A stretch of 64,000 bases of DNA from positions 58,570 to 122,569 of the forward strand of contig NZ_JAVCAP010000011.1 of assembly GCF_030769565.1 (NCBI RefSeq), in the 5' to 3' direction. This document shows, one piece after another, positions 17,711 to 27,916 of this stretch. Origin of the DNA: Methylophilus aquaticus. GTDB lineage: Bacteria > Pseudomonadota > Gammaproteobacteria > Burkholderiales > Methylophilaceae. Both the position numbers and the translations under genes were made by a program. How positions within the stretch are numbered: position 1 is the first letter of the stretch; every line of letters starts with the position of its first letter. The notes under the pieces are model-generated. The model was not told the origin of the DNA and did no database searches. It worked only from the letters and a program-made list of their open reading frames with translations.

Positions 17711-18391
17711 TTATTCACGAACCAGTTGATAGCCTACACGATAAATGGTTTGAATCACATTCACGCCACCAGAAATTTCAGCAATCTTTTGACGAATACT
17801 GCTCAAATGCACGTCAATACTTCTGTCGTACTTAACCAGAGGACGGCCCAGAGCCTTGATAGAAAGGTCTTCTTTGCTGACAATAGTACCGGCATTTTTC
17901 GCCAGTATTTCTATCAGACTAAACTCTGTACTGGTGAACACAATTGGCTGGTCACCCCAAAACACTTTGCGGCGCTCACTGGATACCACGAGTTGCCCAA
18001 CTACAACATCATTACCTTTGGGAGAATCACCGGAGTGCCTGCGCAAAATAGCACGGACTCTGGCCACCAGTTCACGAGGCAGGCACGGCTTCTGTACATA
18101 ATCATCCGCCCCTTCCTCCAAGCCCTCAATGCGGCCTTCGTTATCATCTTTGGCGGTCAGCATCATCACCGGAATGTCAGAATGGTGACGAATGTTTCTT
18201 AAGGTTTGCATGCCATCTTGGCCTGGCATCATCACATCCAGAATCACCAAATCGAATTTGCCAGCCAATACGTACTGTTCACCAGTCACGCCATCGTGTG
18301 CCAAACTGACAACAAAACCTTCCTGAGTCAAAAACTCTTTCAGCATGTTTGCCAATTCGACGTCATCATCTATTAAAAGCAATTTACTCAT
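17711..18391 (-). CDS. OmpR/PhoB-family response regulator (CpxR-like)
   Basis: The 226-residue regulator has a receiver domain with the acidic pocket in LLIDDD, the phosphorylated Asp52 in VILDVMMPG, and the conserved Thr and Lys in MLTAKDD. A winged-helix DNA-binding domain follows (about 130-226), with SIDVHLSSIRQKI and TIYRVGYQL. AAAGGA precedes the ATG. It is the first gene of a pair with the downstream kinase. The 246-base leader contains a small hairpin (18410-18431) but no motif that I can assign. The CpxR assignment is by overall resemblance only. Confidence 0.88.
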   Translation of the reverse strand: MSKLLLIDDDVELANMLKEFLTQEGFVVSLAHDGVTGEQYVLAGKFDLVILDVMMPGQDGMQTLRNIRHHSDIPVMMLTAKDDNEGRIEGLEEGADDYVQKPCLPRELVARVRAILRRHSGDSPKGNDVVVGQLVVSSERRKVFWGDQPIVFTSTEFSLIEILAKNAGTIVSKEDLSIKALGRPLVKYDRSIDVHLSSIRQKIAEISGGVNVIQTIYRVGYQLVRE

Positions 18392-18637
18392 TGATATCCT
18401 TTTGATAAAAGCTATTGCACATGAAATAGCTCTTTAATTCAAAGCACGCGTCATTTACAAAAAATGTCAGTTTAAAATGAGCGTACCATCGCATTTAAGA
18501 TCAATCTTATAGAACAAGCAATTTGATTAACAAGCGTTAAGAACGTATTTTTACCCAAGTTTTCAAAGTGTAAGTCATTTATTAAATTAAGTTAACCACC
18601 AAATAATCTCTAACTTAATTATCTTAAACCAATTCGA

Positions 18638-19204
18638 TCAAGCAGCACTAAAAGCTTCACATAATTGACTAAGCAGTTGCCCAAACAAGGGCAACACCTC
18701 TTTCGTACTGTGTGGGCTTTCATCATCAGTAGCAGCTACTATGAAACTGATGGTCACTTTATCCAGGTTCTCACGGTACTCTTGCCAGTGCTCGGCATCT
18801 GCCTCCGCAATCAATTTAAATTTGTGGAGACCAGACTCGATAATTTCAGCCATGACTTCAGCTGGAATACCGCTAAACAGTGTTTTGGCAATGGTAATCT
18901 GCGCGCGCGGATAATCTGGCTGATGGCCTTCCTGAGCCAAAGGCATCATCAAAAATGCGTAAACCATCAATGCATAACATTGATAGACACCCAGCATATC
19001 GAAGTCACTATTAAACTCTTCAGCGGGCTGACGACCAGCCTCTTGTATCGCCTTGAAGGTTGCATAACTTGACACATAATGCGCAGAATCTTCGACATCC
19101 AATGTATCAAAATCAACACCCTGCTCCGGCACCGCCTGCGAAGTTTCAGCCAGACAGAGTTGATGCAATAATTTCAAGCGCTGGGTATACGTTATTTCCA
19201 CCAT
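18638..19204 (-). CDS. Conserved hypothetical protein
   Basis: I do not recognise this 188-residue protein. It is acidic, predicted mainly helical, without signal peptide or strong membrane segment, although LGVYQCYALMVYAFLMMPLA near residue 90 is hydrophobic. The ATG at 19204 is chosen because AAGGA stands six bases before it; the in-frame ATG 54 bases upstream has no such site. It is transcribed in the same direction as its neighbours but is separated from both by more than 100 bases, so it probably forms its own unit. Confidence 0.7.
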   Translation of the reverse strand: MVEITYTQRLKLLHQLCLAETSQAVPEQGVDFDTLDVEDSAHYVSSYATFKAIQEAGRQPAEEFNSDFDMLGVYQCYALMVYAFLMMPLAQEGHQPDYPRAQITIAKTLFSGIPAEVMAEIIESGLHKFKLIAEADAEHWQEYRENLDKVTISFIVAATDDESPHSTKEVLPLFGQLLSQLCEAFSAA

Positions 19205-19234
19205 GTATTCCTTATATTTATAAACTGCATGTAC

Positions 19235-19260
19235 AAAAAGTGGTTGCGTGCGACGCAACC
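19235..19260 (-). terminator. Rho-independent terminator after yheS
   Basis: GGTTGCGT and ACGCAACC form a perfect eight-base stem around a GCG loop. On the minus strand it is followed by ACTTTTTG, about 50 bases beyond the yheS stop. Confidence 0.65.
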
Positions 19261-19307
19261 GTCTCTAATCATTTTTAACGCACATCAAGTCGCTTTGCCT
19301 GTCAGTT

Positions 19308-21209
19308 TTATGCAACTTCAGGCAAAGCTTCCAGTGCTGTCTGTAGATCCAGCCACTCACCTTCCACATCATTCAACTGCTTTTGATTTTCAGCCTGCCG
19401 GATCAGGAGACCCTGCAAAGCTTCTTTATGTTCAGATTGATAAATATCCGGGTCTGCCAATTGCTTTTGCATGTGTGCCTCGGCTTCTGTCAGCGCTGCC
19501 ATTCTAATTTCCAACTGTGCCAGCTTTTTGACTAAAGGTCGCCGCTCAGCCAGTCGGGCTTGTCTGTCAGCCTTTTGCTGATGGTAGCTGTTTTGCTTGA
19601 CGGCTGCGGTTGTGACCGGCAGGGCACTATTGCCCGCAGGCTGCTGCAAATAGGTTTTGTAATCATCAAGATCACCATCAAAAACAGTGGCCTTGCCCTC
19701 TGCCACCAGCATAAATTGCTCGCAACAGGTGCCTAACAGCGTGCGGTCATGCGACACCATCACCATCCCGCCTTCATACGCTTGCAATGCCAGAGATAGC
19801 GCATGCCGCATTTCCAGGTCAAGATGGTTGGTGGGTTCATCTAGCAAGATCAGATTAGGTCGGTTCCAGATCAGCATGGCGAGTGCCATCCGTGATTTTT
19901 CACCCCCGGAAAATGCACCGCAGGGTGCTTTGGCCATGTTGCCCCTGAAATCAAAACCGCCTAAAAAATCCAGCAGTTCTTGTTCACGCGTATTGGGATC
20001 CAGCCGCTGTAAATGTTGCAAGGGTGAATCTGTGGCAATCAGTTGTTCCAGTTGGTGCTGGGCAAAATATCCGATACGCAAGTCTTTACCTTCCACGCGA
20101 TCTCCTGCGAGCAAAGTAGCTGATTGCGCCAATGTTTTAATCAGCGTAGATTTGCCTGCACCGTTTTTGCCAAGCAATCCAATGCGCTCACCGGGGCGAA
20201 TGGCAAGGTGCGCCAGTGTCACCAGCACCTGATTGGCATACCCAAGCTTGGCGTGATTAAGAACCAGCAGTGGATCAGGCGCTTGCGCCGGTGCGCGAAA
20301 GGTAAAGCTAAATGGAGAGTCCACATGGGCAGCACTGATCAACTCCATGCGCTCCAATGCTTTGATACGGCTTTGCGCCTGCTTGGCTTTGGTGGCTTGG
20401 GCACGAAAACGGTCAATATATTGTTGCAGATGCGCCATTTGCGCCTGCTGCTTTTGAAAACCAGCTTGCTGCAAAGCCAGGCGCTCGCTGCGCTGACGCT
20501 CAAAATCACTGTAACCACCCCGATACAAAGTCAGTGCGCACTGTTCAATATGCAGAATGTGGTTAACCGTATTATCTAAAAACTCTCGATCATGCGATAT
20601 CAGCAACAATGTCCCGCGATAGGTATTGAGCCAGCTTTCCAGCCAGATCACCGCTTCAATATCCAAATGATTGGTTGGCTCGTCCAGTAACAATACATCT
20701 GAGCGACACATCAGCGCCTGCGCCAGATTGAGGCGCATGCGCCAACCTCCAGAAAAATCCTTGATCGGACGCGCTAACTGATCCTGCGTAAACCCCAGCC
20801 CGGCCAACAATGTACTGGCACGTGCCTCAGCGCTGTACCCATCAATCTCAGCCAGCCGCTGGTGCCACTCTCCAACAAGCGTCTGATCCAGACCGGCATC
20901 TTGCTGCGCCAGTGCAAGCTTATGCTGCAAATCACGCAGTTCTGTATCGCCATCCAGCGTATACTCCAGCGCAGACTGCTCGAGTGCAGGTGTTTCCTGC
21001 GCCACATGCGCCATGACCCAGTCAGGCGGCAGCAGCAATTCACCGCTGTCAGGCAATAACTGGCCCTGCAATAGCGCAAACAAGCTGGATTTACCTGCGC
21101 CGTTAGCCCCTGTCAGACCGACCCGATGACCGGGGTGCAACTGGAAACTGGCTTGATCAACCAGGGTTTTACCAGCACGCGAAAAGCTCAGTTGTTTACA
21201 CTGAATCAC
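19308..21209 (-). CDS. yheS: ABC-F family ATPase, YheS-like
   Basis: The 633-residue cytosolic protein has two ABC ATPase domains and no membrane region, as in ribosome-associated ABC-F proteins that resolve stalled translation. Domain one has GANGAGKSS, the signature SGGWRMRLNLAQAL and LLLDEPTNHLD. Domain two has GKNGAGKST, SGGEKSRMALAMLI and LLDEPTNHLDLEMR. Between them lies a basic linker (QYIDRFRAQATKAKQAQSRIKALERME) that reaches towards the peptidyl-transferase site. A charged coiled coil ends the protein. Sequence along its whole length resembles E. coli YheS more than Uup or EttA. It is divergent from yhdP and apparently monocistronic. Confidence 0.92.
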   Translation of the reverse strand: MIQCKQLSFSRAGKTLVDQASFQLHPGHRVGLTGANGAGKSSLFALLQGQLLPDSGELLLPPDWVMAHVAQETPALEQSALEYTLDGDTELRDLQHKLALAQQDAGLDQTLVGEWHQRLAEIDGYSAEARASTLLAGLGFTQDQLARPIKDFSGGWRMRLNLAQALMCRSDVLLLDEPTNHLDIEAVIWLESWLNTYRGTLLLISHDREFLDNTVNHILHIEQCALTLYRGGYSDFERQRSERLALQQAGFQKQQAQMAHLQQYIDRFRAQATKAKQAQSRIKALERMELISAAHVDSPFSFTFRAPAQAPDPLLVLNHAKLGYANQVLVTLAHLAIRPGERIGLLGKNGAGKSTLIKTLAQSATLLAGDRVEGKDLRIGYFAQHQLEQLIATDSPLQHLQRLDPNTREQELLDFLGGFDFRGNMAKAPCGAFSGGEKSRMALAMLIWNRPNLILLDEPTNHLDLEMRHALSLALQAYEGGMVMVSHDRTLLGTCCEQFMLVAEGKATVFDGDLDDYKTYLQQPAGNSALPVTTAAVKQNSYHQQKADRQARLAERRPLVKKLAQLEIRMAALTEAEAHMQKQLADPDIYQSEHKEALQGLLIRQAENQKQLNDVEGEWLDLQTALEALPEVA

Positions 21210-21544
21210 AAACTGTACCTTTCATTTCATTGAATTAAAAAACCAGCCCTGCATTTTAAACGATTCAATCAAGAGTGCATTGAATAATTGCTTGCGCGCA
21301 TGCATCAATCAGCAAACTTTTGATTACCTGCGGCATCAGCAGCTGAAACAGACCGACACGCAACACAATAAATATCGAGTCAACACGTGACAAAAGGGTC
21401 TAAAACAACCTACGCTACGCAATCAACCATTCAAACATCCTGGACACATGCACAAGATGCCAACACAGCTGCACCGCGATGCAACTGTTTTCAAGTAAAA
21501 TAGTCACTCAATGAAGAAATCCAAATTTGTTCCATAACAATTTT
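21210..21544. other. Divergent yheS-yhdP intergenic region
   Basis: About 330 bases separate the two divergent genes. I see no gene, RNA or clear operator. An eight-codon frame (21511-21537) overlaps the yhdP start region but has no independent support. Confidence 0.5.
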
Positions 21545-24500
21545 ATGCCTTTACAAAAAATAAAACGTTGGCTGGTGATGCTATTGCTGGTCATCGTGGT
21601 GGCATTCACATGTGTGATCGGAGCATTGCAGTTCTATGTATTTCCACACATCAATGATTACAAAAACCGCATTGCGCAGGCATTAACACAATCCTTGCAG
21701 CAAAAAGTGAGTATTGCGCATATTGCTGTGCGCTGGCGCGGCATTACGCCACAAATCACGCTGGGTGATATTGTGTTATACGACCAGCAACTAAGACCCG
21801 CACTCAAACTTGCCAAGGTGGCCTCACGCCTTTCCTGGAGTAGTGTGATGTTACTTTCACCTACACTGGTCAGCCTGCGTATTGACGGACCAAAACTAGT
21901 AGTTCGCCGCACAGCCACAGGAGAAATTTTTCTGGCTGGCATTTCAATGTCAGGGCAAGGAAACCCGGCATTTGGTAACTGGCTGCTCGCGCAACGGCGT
22001 ATTAAAATCTCACATGCAACGGTCACCTGGGTGGATGAATTACGTCAAGCTCCCCCGCTCACCCTGAGCGACCTCAACATCGAAATGCTCACCCCGGTTT
22101 GGCAACGCCTGCTTGGTCGTCACCAAATCCACCTTGACAGCCTATTATCGCACGGCACCCGTGAACGCATTTTTCTGGAGGCCACCGTGGTTGGTCATGA
22201 CGTTGCCAACCTGCCATCATGGCATGGTGAAACCTCGGTCCGCATACCAGAAACCGATCTCGCGGTATGGCAGCCGTGGCTGGATATTCCTGTCAACCTG
22301 CACCGCGGTCAGGGCAAACTGATTGCCACTCTGGCATTTGAGGCCAACCACATTAAACGAGTAGCGGCAGAACTGGATTTAAAACAACTGTCCCTGTCGC
22401 CTCCGCAACATAAACAAACATTCCAGGCAACATCATTGCGTGGTGAAGTTCGCTGGCAGCGCACTGAACAAGGCTCTGTAGTACATTTAAAACATCTTTC
22501 GGCAGACTTGGAGCCAGGCCTGAAACTTGAAGACACCACAGGTGAGTTGACCCTGGGCAAAGATAGTCAACAAGGAACACTGGCAATCAAAAAACTTGCG
22601 CTGCAAAATAGTCCGGCACTGGCGGAATGGTTGCCTGCCGACTCGCCCATCAAAACGCATTTGCAAAATATCGCCCCGACAGGCACAGCCAATCAGATCA
22701 AACTTCACTGGCTGCGCACAAAAAACACTTTACAAAACTACGATCTGGAAGCCTCGCTCAGCGCGATTAGCACGGAAGCCTACGAGCAAATTCCGGGACT
22801 TAAGAATTGGTCTGGAGAATTATCGGCGCACCCGAATCAGGGCAGCCTGCATCTCGACACGCGGCAAGCCAGCATAGATACCGCCGGTTTGTTACGATGG
22901 CCGTTACCCATAGACCGCTTGGAAGGCACAATACGCTGGGATAATAACGGCAAAAAAACGTTAATTACAACCAGCGATCTGAAATTTGATAATGCGCATC
23001 TGGCGCTCCGCCTGAATGCCGAATATCAATTGGGCGCAAGCGGCGGAGATACCATACAACTACAAAGCCAGATTGAGCGTGGTGATGCCAAGTTTGCACA
23101 AAACTACTACCCGAACATACTGGGAGAATCTACCCTGCATTGGCTGGACACCTCCATTTTATCGGGACAAATCAAGCGTGGAGAAGTCATTATCAAAGGA
23201 CGGGTAAAGGATTTTCCGTTTGTGAATGCAGCCCATGTCGCCGATCCTGGCCTAGGCCTTTTTCGCGTAACCGCTCAAGTACAGCAAGCCAAACTTGAAT
23301 ACGGCACTGGCTGGCCAGTAGTGAGTGATGTGGAGGCCTTTCTGAAATTTGAAGGCCAGCGCATGGATATCGAAGTTAAAAACGCAATGACCGTTGGACA
23401 ACGTATCACGCAGGCACACGTCGAGATCCCCAGACTGGATGCAGACTGGCCCATGCTCAACATCAAGTCAGTGGCACACAGCAATATTGACCAAGGTGTA
23501 AAATTCGTTAACAACAGCCCGGTCAAAGAAGTCACTATGGGATTCACTGACGACCTCAAAGCCACCGGTGAGGCCGAACTGCATCTGGATTTGCAAATAC
23601 CACTTGAGAATGTGGATGCCGCGCAGTTTCAGGGTGACTATGCCATTAAAAACGGTCATCTGGCCGCAAATGCCGAGATTGGTCTGCCAGAAATGCATCA
23701 GATTAATGGCCATTTGAAATTCAATGAAAAAGGACTGCAAGCTCAAAACGTACAGCTCTTATTATTCGATAACCCGGCAAATCTCAGCCTGTCCACACGC
23801 AGTGACAAGTCTGTCATCATTCAAGGCAGCGGGCGGATCACCGATGCAGCCTTGAGAAAAATAGATAACAACCTGCTGACACGCGCCTTGCATGGTACAA
23901 CGGACTGGAAAGCCAATATCCTGGTCAAGAAACCCAGCCTCAGACTAGACATTCAATCACAGTTGATTGGGATGTCGACCAATCTGCCTGCGCCGCTCAA
24001 CAAAAGTGCAGACATGCCAGCCAGCTTGAACATCCGCTTGCGACAGGAAAACAGTCAGCAGGACAAAATTGACGTGCATTACGATGACTGGATACATGCC
24101 AATCTGATTCGCAATCATGCGGGCCAGGAAACCAGCATCAAAGCGGGCGAAATCGCGATCAACACGCCACCACGCTTACCCACCACGGACGGCATTAACG
24201 TGCGAGCCGACTTTCAGAAACTGAACGTGGATGAATGGCTGGCGTATTTTAAACAGCAGCCCGGCGGTGACAACAGTAATTCAGCCAAAATACCAGTGAG
24301 CAATATTGAAATCACCGCAGGGGTGTTACATATTTTTGACCGTAACCTGCACCAGATCAAGCTGGGCATCAGCCCACTTGAGGACAGGTTACGCTTATCC
24401 ATGCAAAGCCAGGAACTGGCCGGTGATGCTGACTGGCTGCAGGGCAAGCAAAACAAGCTGATTGCAAAATTAAATTATTTGCGTATTCCACGCAATATAG

Positions 24501-25387
24501 ATACTGACAATGCACCGCTGGGCGAAATCCGTCGATTAAATACAGTTTATCCAGAATTGGAAATGACCGCACAAGAGTTCCAGTTTGGTGACAAACAGTT
24601 AGGAAATCTGGAGTTAAAAGCATTCAACAGCGGCGAAAACTGGATCATCCAGAAAATGGCCCTGACCAATCCGGACAGTCAACTGAATGCAGACGGCGTT
24701 TGGCGAAATTCGACCCGCGGTCCACAAACACAACTCAAATTCAACCTGAGCTCAAGCAACCTGGGCAAAACCTTACAGCGCTTTCAGCCAGGTGGCGAAA
24801 TGATCAAAGGCGGTAGTGGCAATATGGCCGGTCAACTCAACTGGCCCGGCAGCCCGCATGAATTTGCAGTAGAGCGACTCGATGGAGACTTTAGCTTGCA
24901 GTTGGAAAAAGGCCAGATTCTAAAAGTACAACCTGGCGTTGGGCGATTGCTGGGCCTTCTCAGCTTGCAAAGTTTGCCGCGCCGGTTGACGCTGGATTTT
25001 CGTGACTTATTCAGTGAGGGCTTTGCCTTTGACAAAATTGCCTGCTCTGCCAATATCCGTGACGGCATTTTGCGCAGTGATGACCTGTTTATGACAGGCC
25101 CTGCCGCTGAGGCTAAAATTAAAGGGGAAACCAACCTGAAAGCAGAAACGCAGCGTTTGAGAGTCAAGGTCGTGCCACATATCAGCGACTCGTTCTCGCT
25201 GGCAGCACTGGCAGGCGGCCCCATTGTAGGCGTTGCCGCCTTTGTGGCGCAAAAGCTGCTCAAAGATCCGCTTAACAAAATCAGTTCAAGTGAGTATATG
25301 ATTACTGGCACATGGGATAACCCGCAAGAAGCAGAAGTTGACAAGGCCACACCAAGCAACCAGTCTCCAGCAAGAAGTATCCGTTAA
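21545..25387 (+). CDS. yhdP: YhdP family AsmA-like envelope protein
   Basis: This 1280-residue protein has one N-terminal membrane helix (about 8-32) and a very long periplasmic region of beta-rich repeats with an AsmA-like C terminus (GLLSLQSLPRRLTLDFRDLFSEGFAFDKI). Such proteins form hydrophobic bridges that carry phospholipids to the outer membrane, with TamB and YdbH as relatives. The ATG at 21545 is used; a TTG at 21527 in the same frame is possible, and neither has a strong ribosome site. It heads an operon with a nitrilase-family gene (24-base gap) and tldD, an order familiar from betaproteobacteria. Confidence 0.9.
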   Translation: MPLQKIKRWLVMLLLVIVVAFTCVIGALQFYVFPHINDYKNRIAQALTQSLQQKVSIAHIAVRWRGITPQITLGDIVLYDQQLRPALKLAKVASRLSWSSVMLLSPTLVSLRIDGPKLVVRRTATGEIFLAGISMSGQGNPAFGNWLLAQRRIKISHATVTWVDELRQAPPLTLSDLNIEMLTPVWQRLLGRHQIHLDSLLSHGTRERIFLEATVVGHDVANLPSWHGETSVRIPETDLAVWQPWLDIPVNLHRGQGKLIATLAFEANHIKRVAAELDLKQLSLSPPQHKQTFQATSLRGEVRWQRTEQGSVVHLKHLSADLEPGLKLEDTTGELTLGKDSQQGTLAIKKLALQNSPALAEWLPADSPIKTHLQNIAPTGTANQIKLHWLRTKNTLQNYDLEASLSAISTEAYEQIPGLKNWSGELSAHPNQGSLHLDTRQASIDTAGLLRWPLPIDRLEGTIRWDNNGKKTLITTSDLKFDNAHLALRLNAEYQLGASGGDTIQLQSQIERGDAKFAQNYYPNILGESTLHWLDTSILSGQIKRGEVIIKGRVKDFPFVNAAHVADPGLGLFRVTAQVQQAKLEYGTGWPVVSDVEAFLKFEGQRMDIEVKNAMTVGQRITQAHVEIPRLDADWPMLNIKSVAHSNIDQGVKFVNNSPVKEVTMGFTDDLKATGEAELHLDLQIPLENVDAAQFQGDYAIKNGHLAANAEIGLPEMHQINGHLKFNEKGLQAQNVQLLLFDNPANLSLSTRSDKSVIIQGSGRITDAALRKIDNNLLTRALHGTTDWKANILVKKPSLRLDIQSQLIGMSTNLPAPLNKSADMPASLNIRLRQENSQQDKIDVHYDDWIHANLIRNHAGQETSIKAGEIAINTPPRLPTTDGINVRADFQKLNVDEWLAYFKQQPGGDNSNSAKIPVSNIEITAGVLHIFDRNLHQIKLGISPLEDRLRLSMQSQELAGDADWLQGKQNKLIAKLNYLRIPRNIDTDNAPLGEIRRLNTVYPELEMTAQEFQFGDKQLGNLELKAFNSGENWIIQKMALTNPDSQLNADGVWRNSTRGPQTQLKFNLSSSNLGKTLQRFQPGGEMIKGGSGNMAGQLNWPGSPHEFAVERLDGDFSLQLEKGQILKVQPGVGRLLGLLSLQSLPRRLTLDFRDLFSEGFAFDKIACSANIRDGILRSDDLFMTGPAAEAKIKGETNLKAETQRLRVKVVPHISDSFSLAALAGGPIVGVAAFVAQKLLKDPLNKISSSEYMITGTWDNPQEAEVDKATPSNQSPARSIR

Positions 25388-25411
25388 TAACCTTTGTAAC
25401 GAGCACCTACC

Positions 25412-26266
25412 ATGACAGAGAGTAAAACAAAAAAACTGAAATCCACCTCGATAGATGACATCATCAAAGTTGCCGCAGTGCAGATGGCCTCCAGCCCTAA
25501 TGTCTCTGCCAACCTGGTGGAGGCCAAGCGCCTGATTAAAATGGCCGCTGAACAGGGTGCCAAACTGGTGGTCTTGCCTGAGTATTTCTGCATCATGGGC
25601 CTGAAAGATTTTGACAAGGTCACCGTGCGTGAAAAACCTGACAATGGCCCGATACAGCAGTTTTTAAGCAAAACTGCCAAGCAATATAAAATCTGGATTG
25701 TGGCCGGCACCGTTCCGATGGAAAGCCACTATGCCAACAAGGTGCGTAACAGCTGCCTGGTCTATAACGACAAAGGCGAGCAAGTGGCCCGCTATGACAA
25801 AATCCACCTGTTCGGGCTGGACATGGGCACCGAGCATTACCATGAAGAAAATACCATAGAATCCGGCGACACTGTGGTTGCGCTTGATACGCCGTTCGGC
25901 CGTATCGGCCTGTCAATTTGCTACGATTTGCGCTTCCCGGAACTGTTCCGCGCCATGGGCGAAGTCGATATGATTGTGGTGCCTTCAGCCTTTACCGAAA
26001 CCACTGGCAAAGCGCACTGGGAAACGCTGGTACGCGCCCGCGCCATCGAAAACCTGTGTTATGTGATTGCCTCTGCGCAAGGCGGCTACCACCTCTCTGG
26101 CCGCGAAACGCACGGTAACAGCATGATTGTGGACCCCTGGGGCGTGGTGCTTGACCGCCTGCCGCGTGGCTCCGGCATTGTGGTGGCCAATGTGAACCGT
26201 AACTATATTAAAAACCTGCGTCAGAGCCTGCCCGCCTTGAAGCATAAAACCATTAAGGCCATTTAA
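25412..26266 (+). CDS. Carbon-nitrogen hydrolase, Nit-type amidase
   Basis: The 284-residue cytosolic enzyme belongs to the nitrilase superfamily. The Glu-Lys-Cys triad is visible as LPEYF (Glu57), YDKIHLF (Lys130) and SICYDLRFPE (Cys170). The RARAIENLCYVIASAQGG and SMIVDPWG segments point to the Nit1/Nit2 branch, whose members hydrolyse deaminated glutathione or omega-amides. The first 17 residues are a charged extension. It lies between yhdP and tldD and is probably co-transcribed. Deaminated-glutathione amidase is the likely role but is inferred. Confidence 0.88.
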   Translation: MTESKTKKLKSTSIDDIIKVAAVQMASSPNVSANLVEAKRLIKMAAEQGAKLVVLPEYFCIMGLKDFDKVTVREKPDNGPIQQFLSKTAKQYKIWIVAGTVPMESHYANKVRNSCLVYNDKGEQVARYDKIHLFGLDMGTEHYHEENTIESGDTVVALDTPFGRIGLSICYDLRFPELFRAMGEVDMIVVPSAFTETTGKAHWETLVRARAIENLCYVIASAQGGYHLSGRETHGNSMIVDPWGVVLDRLPRGSGIVVANVNRNYIKNLRQSLPALKHKTIKAI

Positions 26267-26275
26267 TGAAATCAT

Positions 26276-26302
26276 GGAGTGCTGTTGTGGCACTCTTTGT
26301 TT
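26276..26302 (+). terminator. Weak hairpin after the nitrilase gene
   Basis: GAGTGC and GCACTC form a six-base stem around a seven-base loop, followed by TTTGTTT, just after the nitrilase stop. It could attenuate transcription into tldD rather than stop it fully. Confidence 0.45.
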
Positions 26303-26357
26303 CTGACGCACTCCAACGTATCAGATTGACCCGAACACATTAAAAAGTGAAGCGACC

Positions 26358-27797
26358 ATGCAAACCCATTTAACCACCGCCAACGAGTTGCTGCTACGCC
26401 CGACCGGGCTCGATCAGGACGCCCTGAGCAAAGTCCTCTCGGGCATGATGACGCACGACATTGACTACGCTGACCTGTATTTTCAGTACAGCCGCAGTGA
26501 ATCGTGGGGGCTGGAAGAAGGTCAGGTAAAGTCCGGCAGTTTCAATATAGACCAGGGTGTTGGCGTCCGCGCCGTCAGCGGTGAAAAAACCGCGTTCGCC
26601 TATTCAGATGACATTCACCTTGATGCGCTGAAAGAAGCCGCACAAGCCACGCGTGCCATTGCCAGCCTCGGCCAGGAAAAAACCGGCCATAGCATTGTCA
26701 CACGCAGCCATCTGCCACTTTACCTGCCACAAGACCCGATTGCCAGCCTGAGCGCAGATGCCAAAGTCAAACTATTGGAAAAACTGGAGCGCTACGCCAA
26801 GGCCCAAGACCCGCGCGTGACGCAAGTCATGGCTTCCATGGCTGCCGAATACGAAGTAGTGATGGTCGCCCGCAGTGACGGCGTCATGGCAGGCGATGTA
26901 CGTCCGCTGGTGCGCGTCTCTCTCCAAGTCATCGTCGAACACAATGGCCGTCGCGAACAAGGCTCAAGCGGTGGCGGTGGTCGTTTTGATTACAGCTATT
27001 TTACTGATGAAGTGCTGCAAGACTACGCACAAAAAGCCGTGCACCAGGCCATCGTCAACCTGGATGCCCGCCCTGCCCCCGCTGGCAGCATGACGGTCGT
27101 ACTTGGCAGCGGCTGGCCTGGTATTTTGCTGCACGAAGCCATCGGCCACGGCCTCGAAGGCGACTTTAACCGCAAAGGCAGCAGCGCTTTCAGCAACATG
27201 ATCGGCCAGCAAGTCGCTGCCAAAGGCATCACCATTGTCGATGACGGCACAATAGCAGACCGTCGTGGTTCATTGAGTATGGATGACGAAGGCAACGCCC
27301 CGCAAAACACAGTGCTGATCGAAGACGGCATTCTGCGTGGCTATATTCAGGATACGCTCAACGCCCGCCTGATGGGCATGGGCCTCACCGGCAACGCCCG
27401 CCGCGAAAGCTACGCGCATATCCCCATGCCACGCATGACCAACACCTACATGCTCAACGGCGACAAAGACCCGCAAGAGATTATCAAATCCGTTAAAAAA
27501 GGCCTGTACGCAGCCAACTTCGGCGGCGGCCAGGTGGATATCACCAGCGGTAAATTCGTCTTCAGCGCAGCTGAGGCCTATATGATCGAAGACGGCCAAA
27601 TCACATACCCGGTGAAAGGTGCGACACTCATTGGTAACGGTCCAGACGTACTTAAACGTGTGAGTATGATAGGCAATGACATGGCGCTGGATAGCGGCGT
27701 TGGCACATGTGGCAAGGAAGGTCAGAGTGTGCCGGTTGGAGTTGGTCAGCCTACGTTGAAGATTGATGGGTTGACGGTGGGTGGGACGTCGGCTTAG
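26358..27797 (+). CDS. tldD: Metalloprotease TldD
   Basis: TldD works with TldE (PmbA) to degrade or process peptides such as microcin precursors and unfolded chains. The 479-residue protein carries the zinc motif HEAIGHGLEGDFNRKG (about 260), then DDGTIADRRGSLSMDDEG, RMTNTYMLNGDKDP and a C-terminal GTCGKEGQSVPVGVGQPTLKI segment, all typical of TldD rather than TldE. Length is normal. It is the third gene of the yhdP unit. The partner pmbA is not in this window. Confidence 0.95.
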   Translation: MQTHLTTANELLLRPTGLDQDALSKVLSGMMTHDIDYADLYFQYSRSESWGLEEGQVKSGSFNIDQGVGVRAVSGEKTAFAYSDDIHLDALKEAAQATRAIASLGQEKTGHSIVTRSHLPLYLPQDPIASLSADAKVKLLEKLERYAKAQDPRVTQVMASMAAEYEVVMVARSDGVMAGDVRPLVRVSLQVIVEHNGRREQGSSGGGGRFDYSYFTDEVLQDYAQKAVHQAIVNLDARPAPAGSMTVVLGSGWPGILLHEAIGHGLEGDFNRKGSSAFSNMIGQQVAAKGITIVDDGTIADRRGSLSMDDEGNAPQNTVLIEDGILRGYIQDTLNARLMGMGLTGNARRESYAHIPMPRMTNTYMLNGDKDPQEIIKSVKKGLYAANFGGGQVDITSGKFVFSAAEAYMIEDGQITYPVKGATLIGNGPDVLKRVSMIGNDMALDSGVGTCGKEGQSVPVGVGQPTLKIDGLTVGGTSA

Positions 27798-27916
27798 TAC
27801 ATAGTATGATGTATAAATATCCACATTGCTTAACCAGATGTTTGGTGATAAATGACTAAGCCTTATCTTAAGAGCTAGAATGTGTAATTCCTAACACTTG
27901 AACGAGCCGTTAAAAA

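Noticed and set aside
16533..18391. Two-component pair as PhoBR, prompted by the nearby PHO box
   Set aside because: The kinase has a periplasmic loop between two helices and the overall look of CpxA, while PhoR usually has a PAS domain and little periplasmic part. Lysyl-tRNA synthetase separates the pair from the phosphate genes.
21511..21537. Eight-codon leader peptide before yhdP
   Set aside because: It overlaps the start region of yhdP, has no ribosome site and shows no regulatory codon pattern.
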